Assembly: GCA_902494515.1 (NCBI GenBank) | Contig: CABUTS010000072.1 | Span: 1-13,250 of the forward strand | Direction of reading: 5' to 3' | Length of the DNA stretch: 13,250 bases | Source: an uncultured Muribaculaceae bacterium | Lineage (GTDB): Bacteria > Bacteroidota > Bacteroidia > Bacteroidales > Muribaculaceae | Notes under the pieces: generated by a model | Seen by the model: the letters and a program-made list of their open reading frames with translations, nothing else | Databases searched by the model: none | Told to the model about the DNA's origin: nothing | In this document: positions 7,538 to 13,250 of the stretch, one piece after another | Layout: the number at the start of each line of letters is the position of its first letter | Numbering within the stretch: the first letter of the stretch is position 1 | Position numbers and translations under genes: made by a program

Positions 7538-7786
7538 ATGCAATCAACGATTGTCGGATTGTTGCTGCCACTCATTGTTACACCTTATTTATATATAAGC
7601 GGATTCAGGATTCACACCTTGCTGATAAGTGCAAGCGAACGGAAATGCTTATACTTTATTATATATAAGGGTTCCGCAATGGGCGGACTGTCGGTAATCC
7701 GTCATCGTCGGTCTGAACGCCTGAGGCTTCGCCAACCCGAAGCCCGAGGCCATGAAATTAGGAAAAAGAAAACTGAAATAGGATGA
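7538..7786 (+). CDS. Doubtful 82-codon ORF in the subtilase leader
   Basis: An ATG four bases after the -7 box opens an 82-codon frame whose TGA (7784-7786) overlaps the protease ATG in the ATGA arrangement often seen in translational coupling. The predicted product has a hydrophobic N-terminus (residues about 5-20) and a basic, Arg-rich C-terminal half. Codon use (TTA, ATA, AGG, AGT) is unlike the C-ending codons of the genes around it, and I recognise no family. The overlap may be chance; the region may act only as an RNA leader. Confidence 0.15.
   Translation: MQSTIVGLLLPLIVTPYLYISGFRIHTLLISASERKCLYFIIYKGSAMGGLSVIRHRRSERLRLRQPEARGHEIRKKKTEIG
7584..7750 (+). promoter_or_regulatory. Structured 5' leader of the subtilase mRNA
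   Basis: Two near-identical 16-nt elements 70 bp apart, CTTATTTATATATAAG (7584-7599) and CTTTATTATATATAAG (7654-7669), share an ATATATAAG half and can each fold on themselves. Between them ATAAGTGCA (7625-7633) can pair with TGCTTAT (7646-7652). A strong hairpin follows at 7719-7750: GGCTTCG/CGAAGCC around loop CCAACC, extended by GCCT/AGGC across a 2x2 internal loop. It ends 32 nt before the start codon and has no T-run. No known riboswitch family was recognised. Confidence 0.35.
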
Positions 7787-10014
7787 AGAAATTTTTACTC
7801 TGCGGAGTCCTGGTAGCCGGTGGTTGCCTGGTATCCGGTGCCCAAACTAAAATCAACAACGTTGGGCGTGTTCAGCTTGATCAGTACAGTGCTATGAAAG
7901 CTGAGTTGTCGCAGATTGCACCCGCACGCGCTGCCGCGCTTGACGGGCAGGCTGTGACTGTGTTCGTCACCCTCAATGCCGGCGCTACCGCTGCCGACCT
8001 CGAGGCATGTGGCGTTGAAGTTCTCGACACCACAGCCGACATGGCTATCGTCAAGCTCCCCATCGGCCAGGTTGAAGAGCTCGCCGCCCAGCCGTTTGTG
8101 AAGCTGGTTGACTTCGGCCGCGAAGCTGCTCCGATGATGGACCGCGCCCGCCAGTTCTCGTTTGCCGACGCTGTCCACAGCGGCGACACCAGCGAGGGGC
8201 TTACCCGCGCTTACAAGGGGAACGGCGTGTACGTCGGCCTCTACGATATGGGTCTGGATCCCAACCACATCAACTTCACCGACCACGACGGAAACACTCG
8301 CGTGAAGGCTGTATACCTGAGCCGCAACTCGTCGGTCTCCTCCTACGAGGGCGCTGATGTGGCCCGTTTCACCACCGATGACCGCAATGAAACCCACGGT
8401 ACCCACGTGCTCGGCACCATCGCCGGCCGCGATGACATCACCGGCCGCTACGCTGTGGCTGAAGGTACATCTGTAACTCAGGTCGAGAGCGGCACAATCC
8501 CCTACTACGGTCTGGCTCCCGAGTCTACCATTCTGGTTGGCTGCGGCGACTTCGACAACGGCTCGATCAACGCCGGTATCGGCGCTGTCATCGCCCGTGC
8601 CAAGGCCGACGGCAAGCCCGTGGTTGTGAATCTTTCGCTCGGCCACAACCGTGGCAGCCACGACCCCAACGAAACCGTCAACCGTTATCTCGACTCCCAG
8701 GCTGAGGACGCTATCATCTGTGTGGCAGCCGGTAACGAAGGCGGCTCCCGCATGTCGATCGAAGCAAGCAAGCCTCGCGGCGGTTATCTGACCACCACCA
8801 TGGTGCCCAACACCGAAGGTGCTGCCAATGCCACTGCCCGCATTCGTTTTTCCTCCGAAGTCTGGGCCAGCGACAACCAGCCCTGCAATGCATGGGTTTT
8901 CCTCTGGAACAAAGTGACCCGGGAACGTATCGCCGAGAAGGAAATCACCGGCAACCGCGGCTCTTTGGGCTGGAACACCAACGACAACACTTTCGGCCAG
9001 TACTTCGAGAGCGGTTCTTCGATCAGCGTCTCCTGGAGTGTCGACGGTTCCACCAACCGCTTCAACATCTATATGGACAACAACCTCAAGGCCAAGTCGG
9101 CCGACGTGGTGCTCGGTATCGATGTTGAATACGCTGCCGGTCAGCGCCTTAACGCTTACGTCGATGCTTACAACGGTTATTCGGAAGATGAGGTCCGCTT
9201 CTCCAATCAGGACGGTCTGGGCGGCGTTTCCGGTAACGACAACGGCTCGATCAATGGTATGGCCTGCGGTCTGAACACGATTTCGGTAGGTGCCTGGACC
9301 TCCCGTACCCTCGTCCCGACCCTCGGCGGCCGCGCTTCCGGCGCAGGTCCTGTGAATGACATCGCTGCCTTCTCGTCGCACGGACGTTCGGGCGACGGCC
9401 GTATGCTCCCCATCGTCTGCGCTCCCGGTGCCCAGATCATCTCCTCGATCAGCACTCACTACGCCGACGCCGCCAAAATGTCGGACAACAGCTTCAGCGC
9501 GCTGGTTACCGAAGGTAACAAGAAATATCCCTGGTACTACATGCAGGGTACCTCGATGGCAACTCCGTTCGTGTCCGGTACCGTAGCCCTCTGGCTGGAG
9601 GCTTTCCCCGAAATGCGTGCCGATGATGTTGTCGAGATCCTTCAGGAAACCTGCACCAAGGACAGCTACACCAGCGATATCAATAACATCGACAAGTGGG
9701 GTTACGGCAAGATCAACGTGCTTGCCGGTCTGAAGAAGGCTATCGCCATGAGCGCTTCGGTTGAAAGTGTGCTCGAGGATGCCGCCGACCGGAACCTCAT
9801 GATCGTAAACAACGCCAAGCAGCTCGAAATTTCCGTTCCCGGCGTCGAGGACCTCTCGGCAGCCCTCTACAACCTCCAGGGCGCACAGGTTGCTGTGGCT
9901 CAGGGCTCCGGCGACACTCTGCAGCTCGACGGCTCGGCTCTCGCCGACGGTATCTATGTGGTTACCGTCAACGCTGCCGGTCAGAAGCTGTCCCGCAAGG
10001 TTGTCCTCAAGTAA
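7783..10014 (+). CDS. Secreted S8 (subtilisin-like) serine protease with T9SS sorting domain
   Basis: Exported endopeptidase of 743 residues. Signal peptide about 1-20 (V-S-G-A before Q-T). An I9-like inhibitory prodomain covers roughly 57-118. The S8 catalytic domain has Asp155 (L-Y-D-M-G-L-D), His205 (H-G-T-H-V), oxyanion Asn318 (A-A-G-N-E-G) and Ser591 (G-T-S-M-A-T-P), so it should be active. The Asn-Ser spacing of 273 residues is long because of a beta-rich insertion at about 335-480, reminiscent of jelly-roll insertions in CspA-like subtilases. The last 70 residues form a type A T9SS C-terminal domain: L-Y-N-L-Q-G (695-700), A-D-G-I-Y-V-V-T-V (721-729), K-L-S-R-K-V-V-L-K (735-743). The product is expected to cross the outer membrane by T9SS and be released or surface-attached. 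ATG at 7783 follows an A-rich leader. It is divergent from the SusCD operon. A lipoprotein alternative (G-G-C at 13-15) fits poorly. Confidence 0.95.
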   Translation: MKKFLLCGVLVAGGCLVSGAQTKINNVGRVQLDQYSAMKAELSQIAPARAAALDGQAVTVFVTLNAGATAADLEACGVEVLDTTADMAIVKLPIGQVEELAAQPFVKLVDFGREAAPMMDRARQFSFADAVHSGDTSEGLTRAYKGNGVYVGLYDMGLDPNHINFTDHDGNTRVKAVYLSRNSSVSSYEGADVARFTTDDRNETHGTHVLGTIAGRDDITGRYAVAEGTSVTQVESGTIPYYGLAPESTILVGCGDFDNGSINAGIGAVIARAKADGKPVVVNLSLGHNRGSHDPNETVNRYLDSQAEDAIICVAAGNEGGSRMSIEASKPRGGYLTTTMVPNTEGAANATARIRFSSEVWASDNQPCNAWVFLWNKVTRERIAEKEITGNRGSLGWNTNDNTFGQYFESGSSISVSWSVDGSTNRFNIYMDNNLKAKSADVVLGIDVEYAAGQRLNAYVDAYNGYSEDEVRFSNQDGLGGVSGNDNGSINGMACGLNTISVGAWTSRTLVPTLGGRASGAGPVNDIAAFSSHGRSGDGRMLPIVCAPGAQIISSISTHYADAAKMSDNSFSALVTEGNKKYPWYYMQGTSMATPFVSGTVALWLEAFPEMRADDVVEILQETCTKDSYTSDINNIDKWGYGKINVLAGLKKAIAMSASVESVLEDAADRNLMIVNNAKQLEISVPGVEDLSAALYNLQGAQVAVAQGSGDTLQLDGSALADGIYVVTVNAAGQKLSRKVVLK

Positions 10015-10019
10015 TGTGG

Positions 10020-10059
10020 CCGAAAATTCTGCAATTCAGAGGAACTGAAGAGTTTTCGG
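10020..10059 (+). terminator. Possible weak terminator hairpin after the subtilase
   Basis: Six bases past the protease stop, CCGAAAA (10020-10026) pairs with TTTTCGG (10053-10059), with a second stem TTCAG/CTGAA (10035-10039 with 10045-10049) inside. The whole forms a long interrupted hairpin. No T-run follows on the plus strand, so efficiency is doubtful; it may instead protect the 3' end. It is the only terminator-like element between the protease and the next gene. Confidence 0.35.
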
Positions 10060-10116
10060 GAGAAATCCGCCAATAAGAAATCGGTGTGTGATATGCGAAA
10101 TTTTCAGAAGATTTCG

Positions 10117-10124
10117 TAACTTTG
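10117..10124 (+). promoter_or_regulatory. -7 box of the DUF4421 gene promoter, abutting its start codon
   Basis: TAACTTTG followed by CA is an exact TAnnTTTG -7 box. No convincing TTTG -33 box lies 19-21 bp upstream. The ATG chosen for the gene is at 10130, six bases past the box, so transcription should begin at or next to the A of the start codon. The box also argues against the longer frame that begins with GTG at 10088. Confidence 0.55.
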
Positions 10125-10129
10125 CACCG

Positions 10130-11242
10130 ATGTTTGAAAATCGAAACATAATAAGCAATGCGAAGAGCCGCCGGAAGTCGCCGTTTCGACTTCTGACGGC
10201 TCTGTTATTGTTTGTCTGTTCGTTATCAGCACCTTCGCTGGAGGCCAAGCGGACCTTCCTGAATCTCGACACGATCGCCTCCTGGGGTAAATTCCCCCGG
10301 TTCTGCATCAACACCTACCGCTGGGGCGACAGATTCTTCAACGGCTACGACTCAGCCTACGTCCAGAGCTCCGGCCACCGCCTGAATGTAAAGTTCAAGA
10401 CCGACAGCTGGATGGACTATTACAACTTCCGCTTCGACGACCACTACAAGCTGAGTTTCTACAACGAACCGTCGTCGTCCGTAGGTCTGTGGCTCACCTA
10501 TATGGCGGTGTCGGTCGGCTACGACGTCAATCTCAGCAATATCTTCAACCCGGGTCACGGCGCCCGCAAGCGCTTCGACTTCCAGTTCAACTGCATGCTT
10601 TTCGCCGCGGAATACTACTCGGTCGACAACTCTGTGGATATGACAATCAACCGTAAGGGCTATCCCGGCAAGATGCAGAAGGTCGACATCCCCTTCGACG
10701 GCTTCCATTCCGACTCCTGGGGGCTCAATTTCTACTATTTTTTCAACCACAAGCACTATTCCCAGGCTGCTGCGTTCAACTATTCCAAGATTCAGGTTCG
10801 GAGCTCCGGCTCGCTCTACGCCGGGCTGGCGTTCTGGAAGCAGAACTACAACATGGATTTCTCGAGCGTAATGGATGAGCTCGGAATGCCCCCGACGCTG
10901 CTCGAATGGGCCAGCCATTATCAGGTCTCAAACAAAAACTATGCGCTGAAATGCGGTTACGCTTACAACTGGGTGTTTCACCGCGGATGGTGCATGGGGG
11001 TGTCGGTAGCCCCTTCGGTCGGGGTCCGGAAGGGCTTCATCAACTATCCGATGGAGAACCGTACGACCTTCTCACTCAGCAACAACGCTCGTATGTCGCT
11101 GATTTACAACTACAACAAGCGGTGGTTCTTCGGCGTGGTCGGAAATATCGACAACGGACTGGTCTATGACAAGCAGCACACGATGTTGTCGACGAACTTC
11201 TTTGTCGAGGCCTCGGCAGGCTTCCGTTTCGACCTGTGGTAG
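10130..11242 (+). CDS. DUF4421 family protein, predicted outer-membrane protein
   Basis: This 370-residue protein resembles the DUF4421 family, which is confined to Bacteroidota and has no assigned function. Visible features: a basic N-terminus followed by a hydrophobic signal segment (about 20-37, ending near L-E-A); a family-like opening W-G-D-R-F-F-N-G-Y-D-S-A-Y-V; a core with W-G-L-N-F-Y-Y-F-F-N-H-K-H-Y-S-Q-A-A-A-F and Y-S-K-I-Q-V-R-S-S-G-S; and repeated aromatic beta-strands ending in F-R-F-D-L-W. A terminal aromatic residue is typical of outer-membrane barrels. I start at ATG 10130, because a GTG 14 codons upstream would lie before the likely transcription start. The next gene follows after 47 bp and may be co-transcribed. 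Family assignment is by recall of conserved segments. Confidence 0.8.
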   Translation: MFENRNIISNAKSRRKSPFRLLTALLLFVCSLSAPSLEAKRTFLNLDTIASWGKFPRFCINTYRWGDRFFNGYDSAYVQSSGHRLNVKFKTDSWMDYYNFRFDDHYKLSFYNEPSSSVGLWLTYMAVSVGYDVNLSNIFNPGHGARKRFDFQFNCMLFAAEYYSVDNSVDMTINRKGYPGKMQKVDIPFDGFHSDSWGLNFYYFFNHKHYSQAAAFNYSKIQVRSSGSLYAGLAFWKQNYNMDFSSVMDELGMPPTLLEWASHYQVSNKNYALKCGYAYNWVFHRGWCMGVSVAPSVGVRKGFINYPMENRTTFSLSNNARMSLIYNYNKRWFFGVVGNIDNGLVYDKQHTMLSTNFFVEASAGFRFDLW

Positions 11243-11253
11243 AGCGGATTAGC

Positions 11254-11286
11254 ATTATTCAGGCATAATTCAAGCATTATTCAGGC
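11254..11286 (+). repeat. Three 11-bp tandem repeats upstream of the small membrane protein
   Basis: ATTATTCAGGC (11254-11264), ATAATTCAAGC (11265-11275) and ATTATTCAGGC (11276-11286) lie head to tail in the 47-bp gap and end three bases before the next ATG. Units one and three are identical; unit two differs at two positions. The 11-bp period is about one helical turn, so the array could be a regulatory site, a chance expansion, or a copy-number-variable spacer. Confidence 0.7.
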
Positions 11287-11289
11287 GTT

Positions 11290-11658
11290 ATGAAACCGAT
11301 GACTCATGGCGAAATACGGGGCACACTGATGATTGCGGCGCTATTGGTTGCAGTGCTGCTTGTTGTCGCCGTAGTCCGGAGCTGCGGTTCATCGTCAGTG
11401 CCCCCCGGTGGGGGAGTGGTCGAAGTCCTGGACCCTGAAAACCGCGAAACTGTCGATTCGGCAGCCTTGGCCGAGAAGGTCGGCGCCTATCTCCGCGCCG
11501 ACTCCCTCCGCAAATCAGCCCGCGACTCCCTCCGCATTGCTTCCCGCGACTCCGCCGGCAAATCAGCCCGTGGTCCGAAACCACCCAAATCGCGCCGCAC
11601 CCGTCAGCCCGTGAAAATGAACGATTCCCCCCTCGACCGCGCTGCCCCGGAACGCTGA
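11290..11658 (+). CDS. Small single-span membrane protein with basic repeat tail
   Basis: The 122-residue product has a short N-terminus, one clear transmembrane helix (about 12-29, L-M-I-A-A-L-L-V-A-V-L-L-V-V-A-V-V), then Arg30-Ser-Cys32 and a Gly/Pro linker. A Ser/Arg/Lys-rich tail includes three 8-residue repeats at 71-94 (DSLRKSAR, DSLRIASR, DSAGKSAR) and a Pro/Lys/Arg segment at 95-109. No family is recognised. By the positive-inside rule the tail probably faces the cytoplasm. It follows the DUF4421 gene by 47 bp and precedes the flippase by 110 bp, so it could be part of a short operon. Start at ATG 11290; Met4 is an alternative. The helix and the coding-type codon use support a real gene, but the function is unknown. 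Confidence 0.65.
   Translation: MKPMTHGEIRGTLMIAALLVAVLLVVAVVRSCGSSSVPPGGGVVEVLDPENRETVDSAALAEKVGAYLRADSLRKSARDSLRIASRDSAGKSARGPKPPKSRRTRQPVKMNDSPLDRAAPER
11499..11570 (+). repeat. Three 24-bp tandem repeats inside the small membrane protein gene
   Basis: Units at 11499-11522, 11523-11546 and 11547-11570 each begin CGACTCC and end CCCG. Units one and three share CAAATCAGCCCG; units one and two share CGACTCCCTCCGCA. The period is a multiple of three, so copy-number change would keep the frame and alter the protein by 8 residues. A further copy of CGACTCCCTCCG lies outside the gene at 11673-11684. Confidence 0.75.
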
Positions 11659-11661
11659 TCG

Positions 11662-11732
11662 CCCCCTCCCTCCGACTCCCTCCGGCGCCCCTCCCTCCTT
11701 TTATTTGTCTCCGCCCCCGAGGTTCACCTCGG
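11662..11732 (+). other. C-rich, G-poor 3' tract and short hairpin before the flippase gene
   Basis: Right after the small-gene stop, C-runs at 11662-11666, 11668-11670, 11678-11680, 11688-11691 and 11693-11695 give an RNA rich in C and poor in G, the composition expected of a Rho-loading site. The minus strand reads as a loose G-quadruplex motif. A 6-bp hairpin CCGAGG-TTCA-CCTCGG (11717-11732) follows without a T-run. TTTATTTG at 11700-11707 is one base off a -7 box and might drive the flippase, but no -33 partner is seen. Confidence 0.4.
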
Positions 11733-11768
11733 CCCGCTCCCGAGTCAACCAAGTCGTTGATTTACTCC

Positions 11769-13214
11769 ATGAAAGAAATTAATTCAAGTCGCAAAATACT
11801 CCTGCGGGGCATCTCCTGGAGCGCCTTCGAGCGCCTCTCGGTTCAGGCCATGCAGTTCGTGGTATTTATCTTTATGGCCCGGGCACTCTCGCCCGTCGAC
11901 TACGGACTGGTCGGCATGCTGACCGTCTTTATCGTTGTCAGCCAACTGCTGGCCGAAGGCGGAATGTCGCAGGCAATTATCCGCAAACTCGACCGCAACA
12001 TGGTCGACTGCTCCACCGCCTTCTGGAGCAACATCGCCTTCGGCCTGACCCTCTACCTCATCCTCTTTTTCTGCGCGCCCCTCATCTCCCGCTTTTATAA
12101 CGAACCGCAGCTGACACTGATACTCAGAGTGTTGGCCGCAGCCGTCATCCTCCAGTCAACCCTCGTCATCCACCGCTCGCTCCTCACCGCCTGCCTCGAT
12201 TTCAAGACCCAGGCGAAATCCACGCTCGTCGGCGCGCTCCTCTCCGGCGCTGTCGGCATCTACATGGCCTATTCGGGCTACGGCCCCTGGGCTATCGTGG
12301 GCTTACAGCTTACAAACCAGGTGGTTACCGGCACAACACTCTGGATTCTATCCGACTGGAAACCCAAATTCATCTTCTCGATGAAAGCCTTCCGCAACCT
12401 CTTCGGCTTCGGAGCAAAAGTGATTGGCGGGAAACTCACCCAAAACCTCTCTACCGGCCTCTGTTCACTCTTCATCGGAAAAGTCTTTTCGGCCTATTCC
12501 TTAGGTAGTTACACCAATGCGCGCCAGATCGGAAGCATCTCCTCCGAAAACCTTGCCAACATTGTCCAGCGCGCCGCCTACCCCATGTTCTGCAACATCC
12601 GCCACGACGCCGACCGCATGCGCACCAACATGGCCGAATACCTGATGCTCAGCACCTTCTTCATCGCCCCGATCATGTTCGGCCTCGCCGCAATCGCCGA
12701 ACCCCTCACCACCGCCCTCATCGGCGACCAGTGGCTCTACACCGCCCGCCTCCTCCGGCTCCTTTGCCCCACATTCATCCTCTGCCCCCTCATCTCCATC
12801 AACATGATGAACCTCGAAGTCTACGGAAAAGGCGCCGCCTACCTGCGCCTGCAGGTGATAGCGCTCATAGTGTCGATGACCATGCTCGCCGCCAGCATCA
12901 GCTTCGGCCTCTCCGCCGTATGCTGCGGCATGTTCATCGCCGCCATCATAAACTACTGGATTGCCGCACATTACGGCGGACGCCTCGTAGGCCTCGACTT
13001 CTGGCCACAAGTGAAAACCACTATACCCATCCTCATCAACTCCGCCGTCATGGCCACCATCATGTACGTAGTCCAACCCCTCATCCCCGACACCTGGCTC
13101 CGCATCATCTTCTGCACCCTCATCGGCCTCGTCGTCTACCTCGTCCTCTCCATCGCCTTCCAGACCGAAACCTGCCGCATCGCCCTCCGCCTCCTCCGCT
13201 CCCCCCGCCCCTGA
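11769..13214 (+). CDS. Wzx-type polysaccharide flippase (MOP superfamily, PST family)
   Basis: Integral inner-membrane protein of 481 residues that by family moves undecaprenyl-linked oligosaccharide units across the membrane for LPS O-antigen, capsule or exopolysaccharide assembly. Recognition rests on the N-terminal amphipathic segment and first helix (about 13-37), the family signature S-P-V-D-Y-G-L-V-G-M at 41-50, the G-D-Q-W motif at 319-322, and about 12-14 hydrophobic helices over the whole length, the last near 443-464. Size and topology fit WzxC/lipopolysaccharide-biosynthesis transporters. I start at ATG 11769 (M-K-E-I-N-S-S-R-K), because the longer frame begins with TTG. The final 60 codons end almost exclusively in C, more extreme than the beginning of the gene. 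Glycosyltransferases may lie to the right of the window; none is visible here, so the glycan handled is unknown. Confidence 0.92.
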   Translation: MKEINSSRKILLRGISWSAFERLSVQAMQFVVFIFMARALSPVDYGLVGMLTVFIVVSQLLAEGGMSQAIIRKLDRNMVDCSTAFWSNIAFGLTLYLILFFCAPLISRFYNEPQLTLILRVLAAAVILQSTLVIHRSLLTACLDFKTQAKSTLVGALLSGAVGIYMAYSGYGPWAIVGLQLTNQVVTGTTLWILSDWKPKFIFSMKAFRNLFGFGAKVIGGKLTQNLSTGLCSLFIGKVFSAYSLGSYTNARQIGSISSENLANIVQRAAYPMFCNIRHDADRMRTNMAEYLMLSTFFIAPIMFGLAAIAEPLTTALIGDQWLYTARLLRLLCPTFILCPLISINMMNLEVYGKGAAYLRLQVIALIVSMTMLAASISFGLSAVCCGMFIAAIINYWIAAHYGGRLVGLDFWPQVKTTIPILINSAVMATIMYVVQPLIPDTWLRIIFCTLIGLVVYLVLSIAFQTETCRIALRLLRSPRP

Positions 13215-13224
13215 TTCCTCCGTT

Positions 13225-13250
13225 CCCCCACCCCTGCTCCCGTTCGCCCC
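13225..13250 (-). other. G-quadruplex motif on the template strand after the flippase
   Basis: C-runs at 13225-13229, 13231-13234, 13239-13241 and 13247-13250 are separated by 1, 4 and 5 nt, a canonical quadruplex pattern for the minus strand. It starts 11 nt past the flippase stop and continues to the window edge. As RNA from the flippase it would be C-rich and G-poor. Confidence 0.45.

Noticed and set aside
7258..7575. Minus-strand 105-codon frame in the divergent intergenic region
   Set aside because: It crosses the protease promoter and the G-rich tract, has Pro/Thr low-complexity composition and no recognisable start context or family.
7783..7842. Lipoprotein signal in the subtilase (G-G-C at residues 13-15)
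   Set aside because: The Cys is mid-hydrophobic core with a poor lipobox, while a normal signal peptidase I site follows at V-S-G-A. A T9SS sorting domain also fits a non-lipidated precursor.
11757..11768. Four-codon longer flippase start
   Set aside because: It begins with TTG and adds no conserved residues; ATG 11769 gives the usual short cytoplasmic N-terminus.
1..13250. tRNA, rRNA, CRISPR arrays, insertion sequences, integrases or prophage genes
   Set aside because: Reading both strands showed no cloverleaf-like segment, spaced identical repeats of CRISPR type, transposase motifs or terminal inverted repeats.

Overview
The window looks like a chromosomal segment of a Bacteroidota gut-type bacterium, most likely order Bacteroidales. 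Four things point there: a complete SusC/SusD pair, a subtilase with a type IX secretion (T9SS) C-terminal sorting domain, a DUF4421-type protein, and Bacteroidales promoters (TTTG, about 19 bp, TAnnTTTG) with A-rich, Shine-Dalgarno-poor starts. A Muribaculaceae-like source is a guess from protein style, not something the sequence proves. Coding strands are strongly C-rich at third codon positions, and several intergenic regions are extreme purine/pyrimidine tracts.

Left half, minus strand (6953 down to 205): one operon of a SusC/RagA TonB-dependent outer-membrane transporter, a SusD/RagB surface lipoprotein, and a third surface lipoprotein in the SusE/F position. A near-perfect promoter sits at 7136-7166, followed by a leader of about 175 nt carrying an 11-bp hairpin. 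A strong intrinsic terminator lies at 125-155. A further minus-strand promoter at 33-62 points out of the window, so another gene probably starts at the left edge.

The divergent intergenic region (about 830 bp, 6954-7782) holds both promoters, a compact G-quadruplex motif (7399-7416), and a structured leader of about 240 nt in front of the right-hand gene.

Right half, plus strand: a secreted S8 subtilisin-like protease with prodomain, complete catalytic triad, large insertion and T9SS sorting domain (7783-10014); a DUF4421 predicted outer-membrane protein whose -7 box lies almost on its AUG (10130-11242); a small single-span membrane protein with an 8-residue tandem repeat (11290-11658); and a Wzx-type polysaccharide flippase (11769-13214).

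Working together: the SusCD/lipoprotein unit imports an unidentified oligomer. No glycoside hydrolase, lyase, sulfatase or regulator is present, and the only degradative enzyme is the divergently transcribed exported protease. A RagAB-like peptide-uptake role is therefore a reasonable but unproven hypothesis. The DUF4421 protein, small membrane protein and flippase have no obvious link to that unit beyond cell-envelope location.

The least expected signal is compositional. C-rich, G-poor RNA tracts that read as G-quadruplex motifs on the template strand follow the stop codons of the Sus operon, the small membrane protein and the flippase, and another such motif sits in the divergent promoter region.
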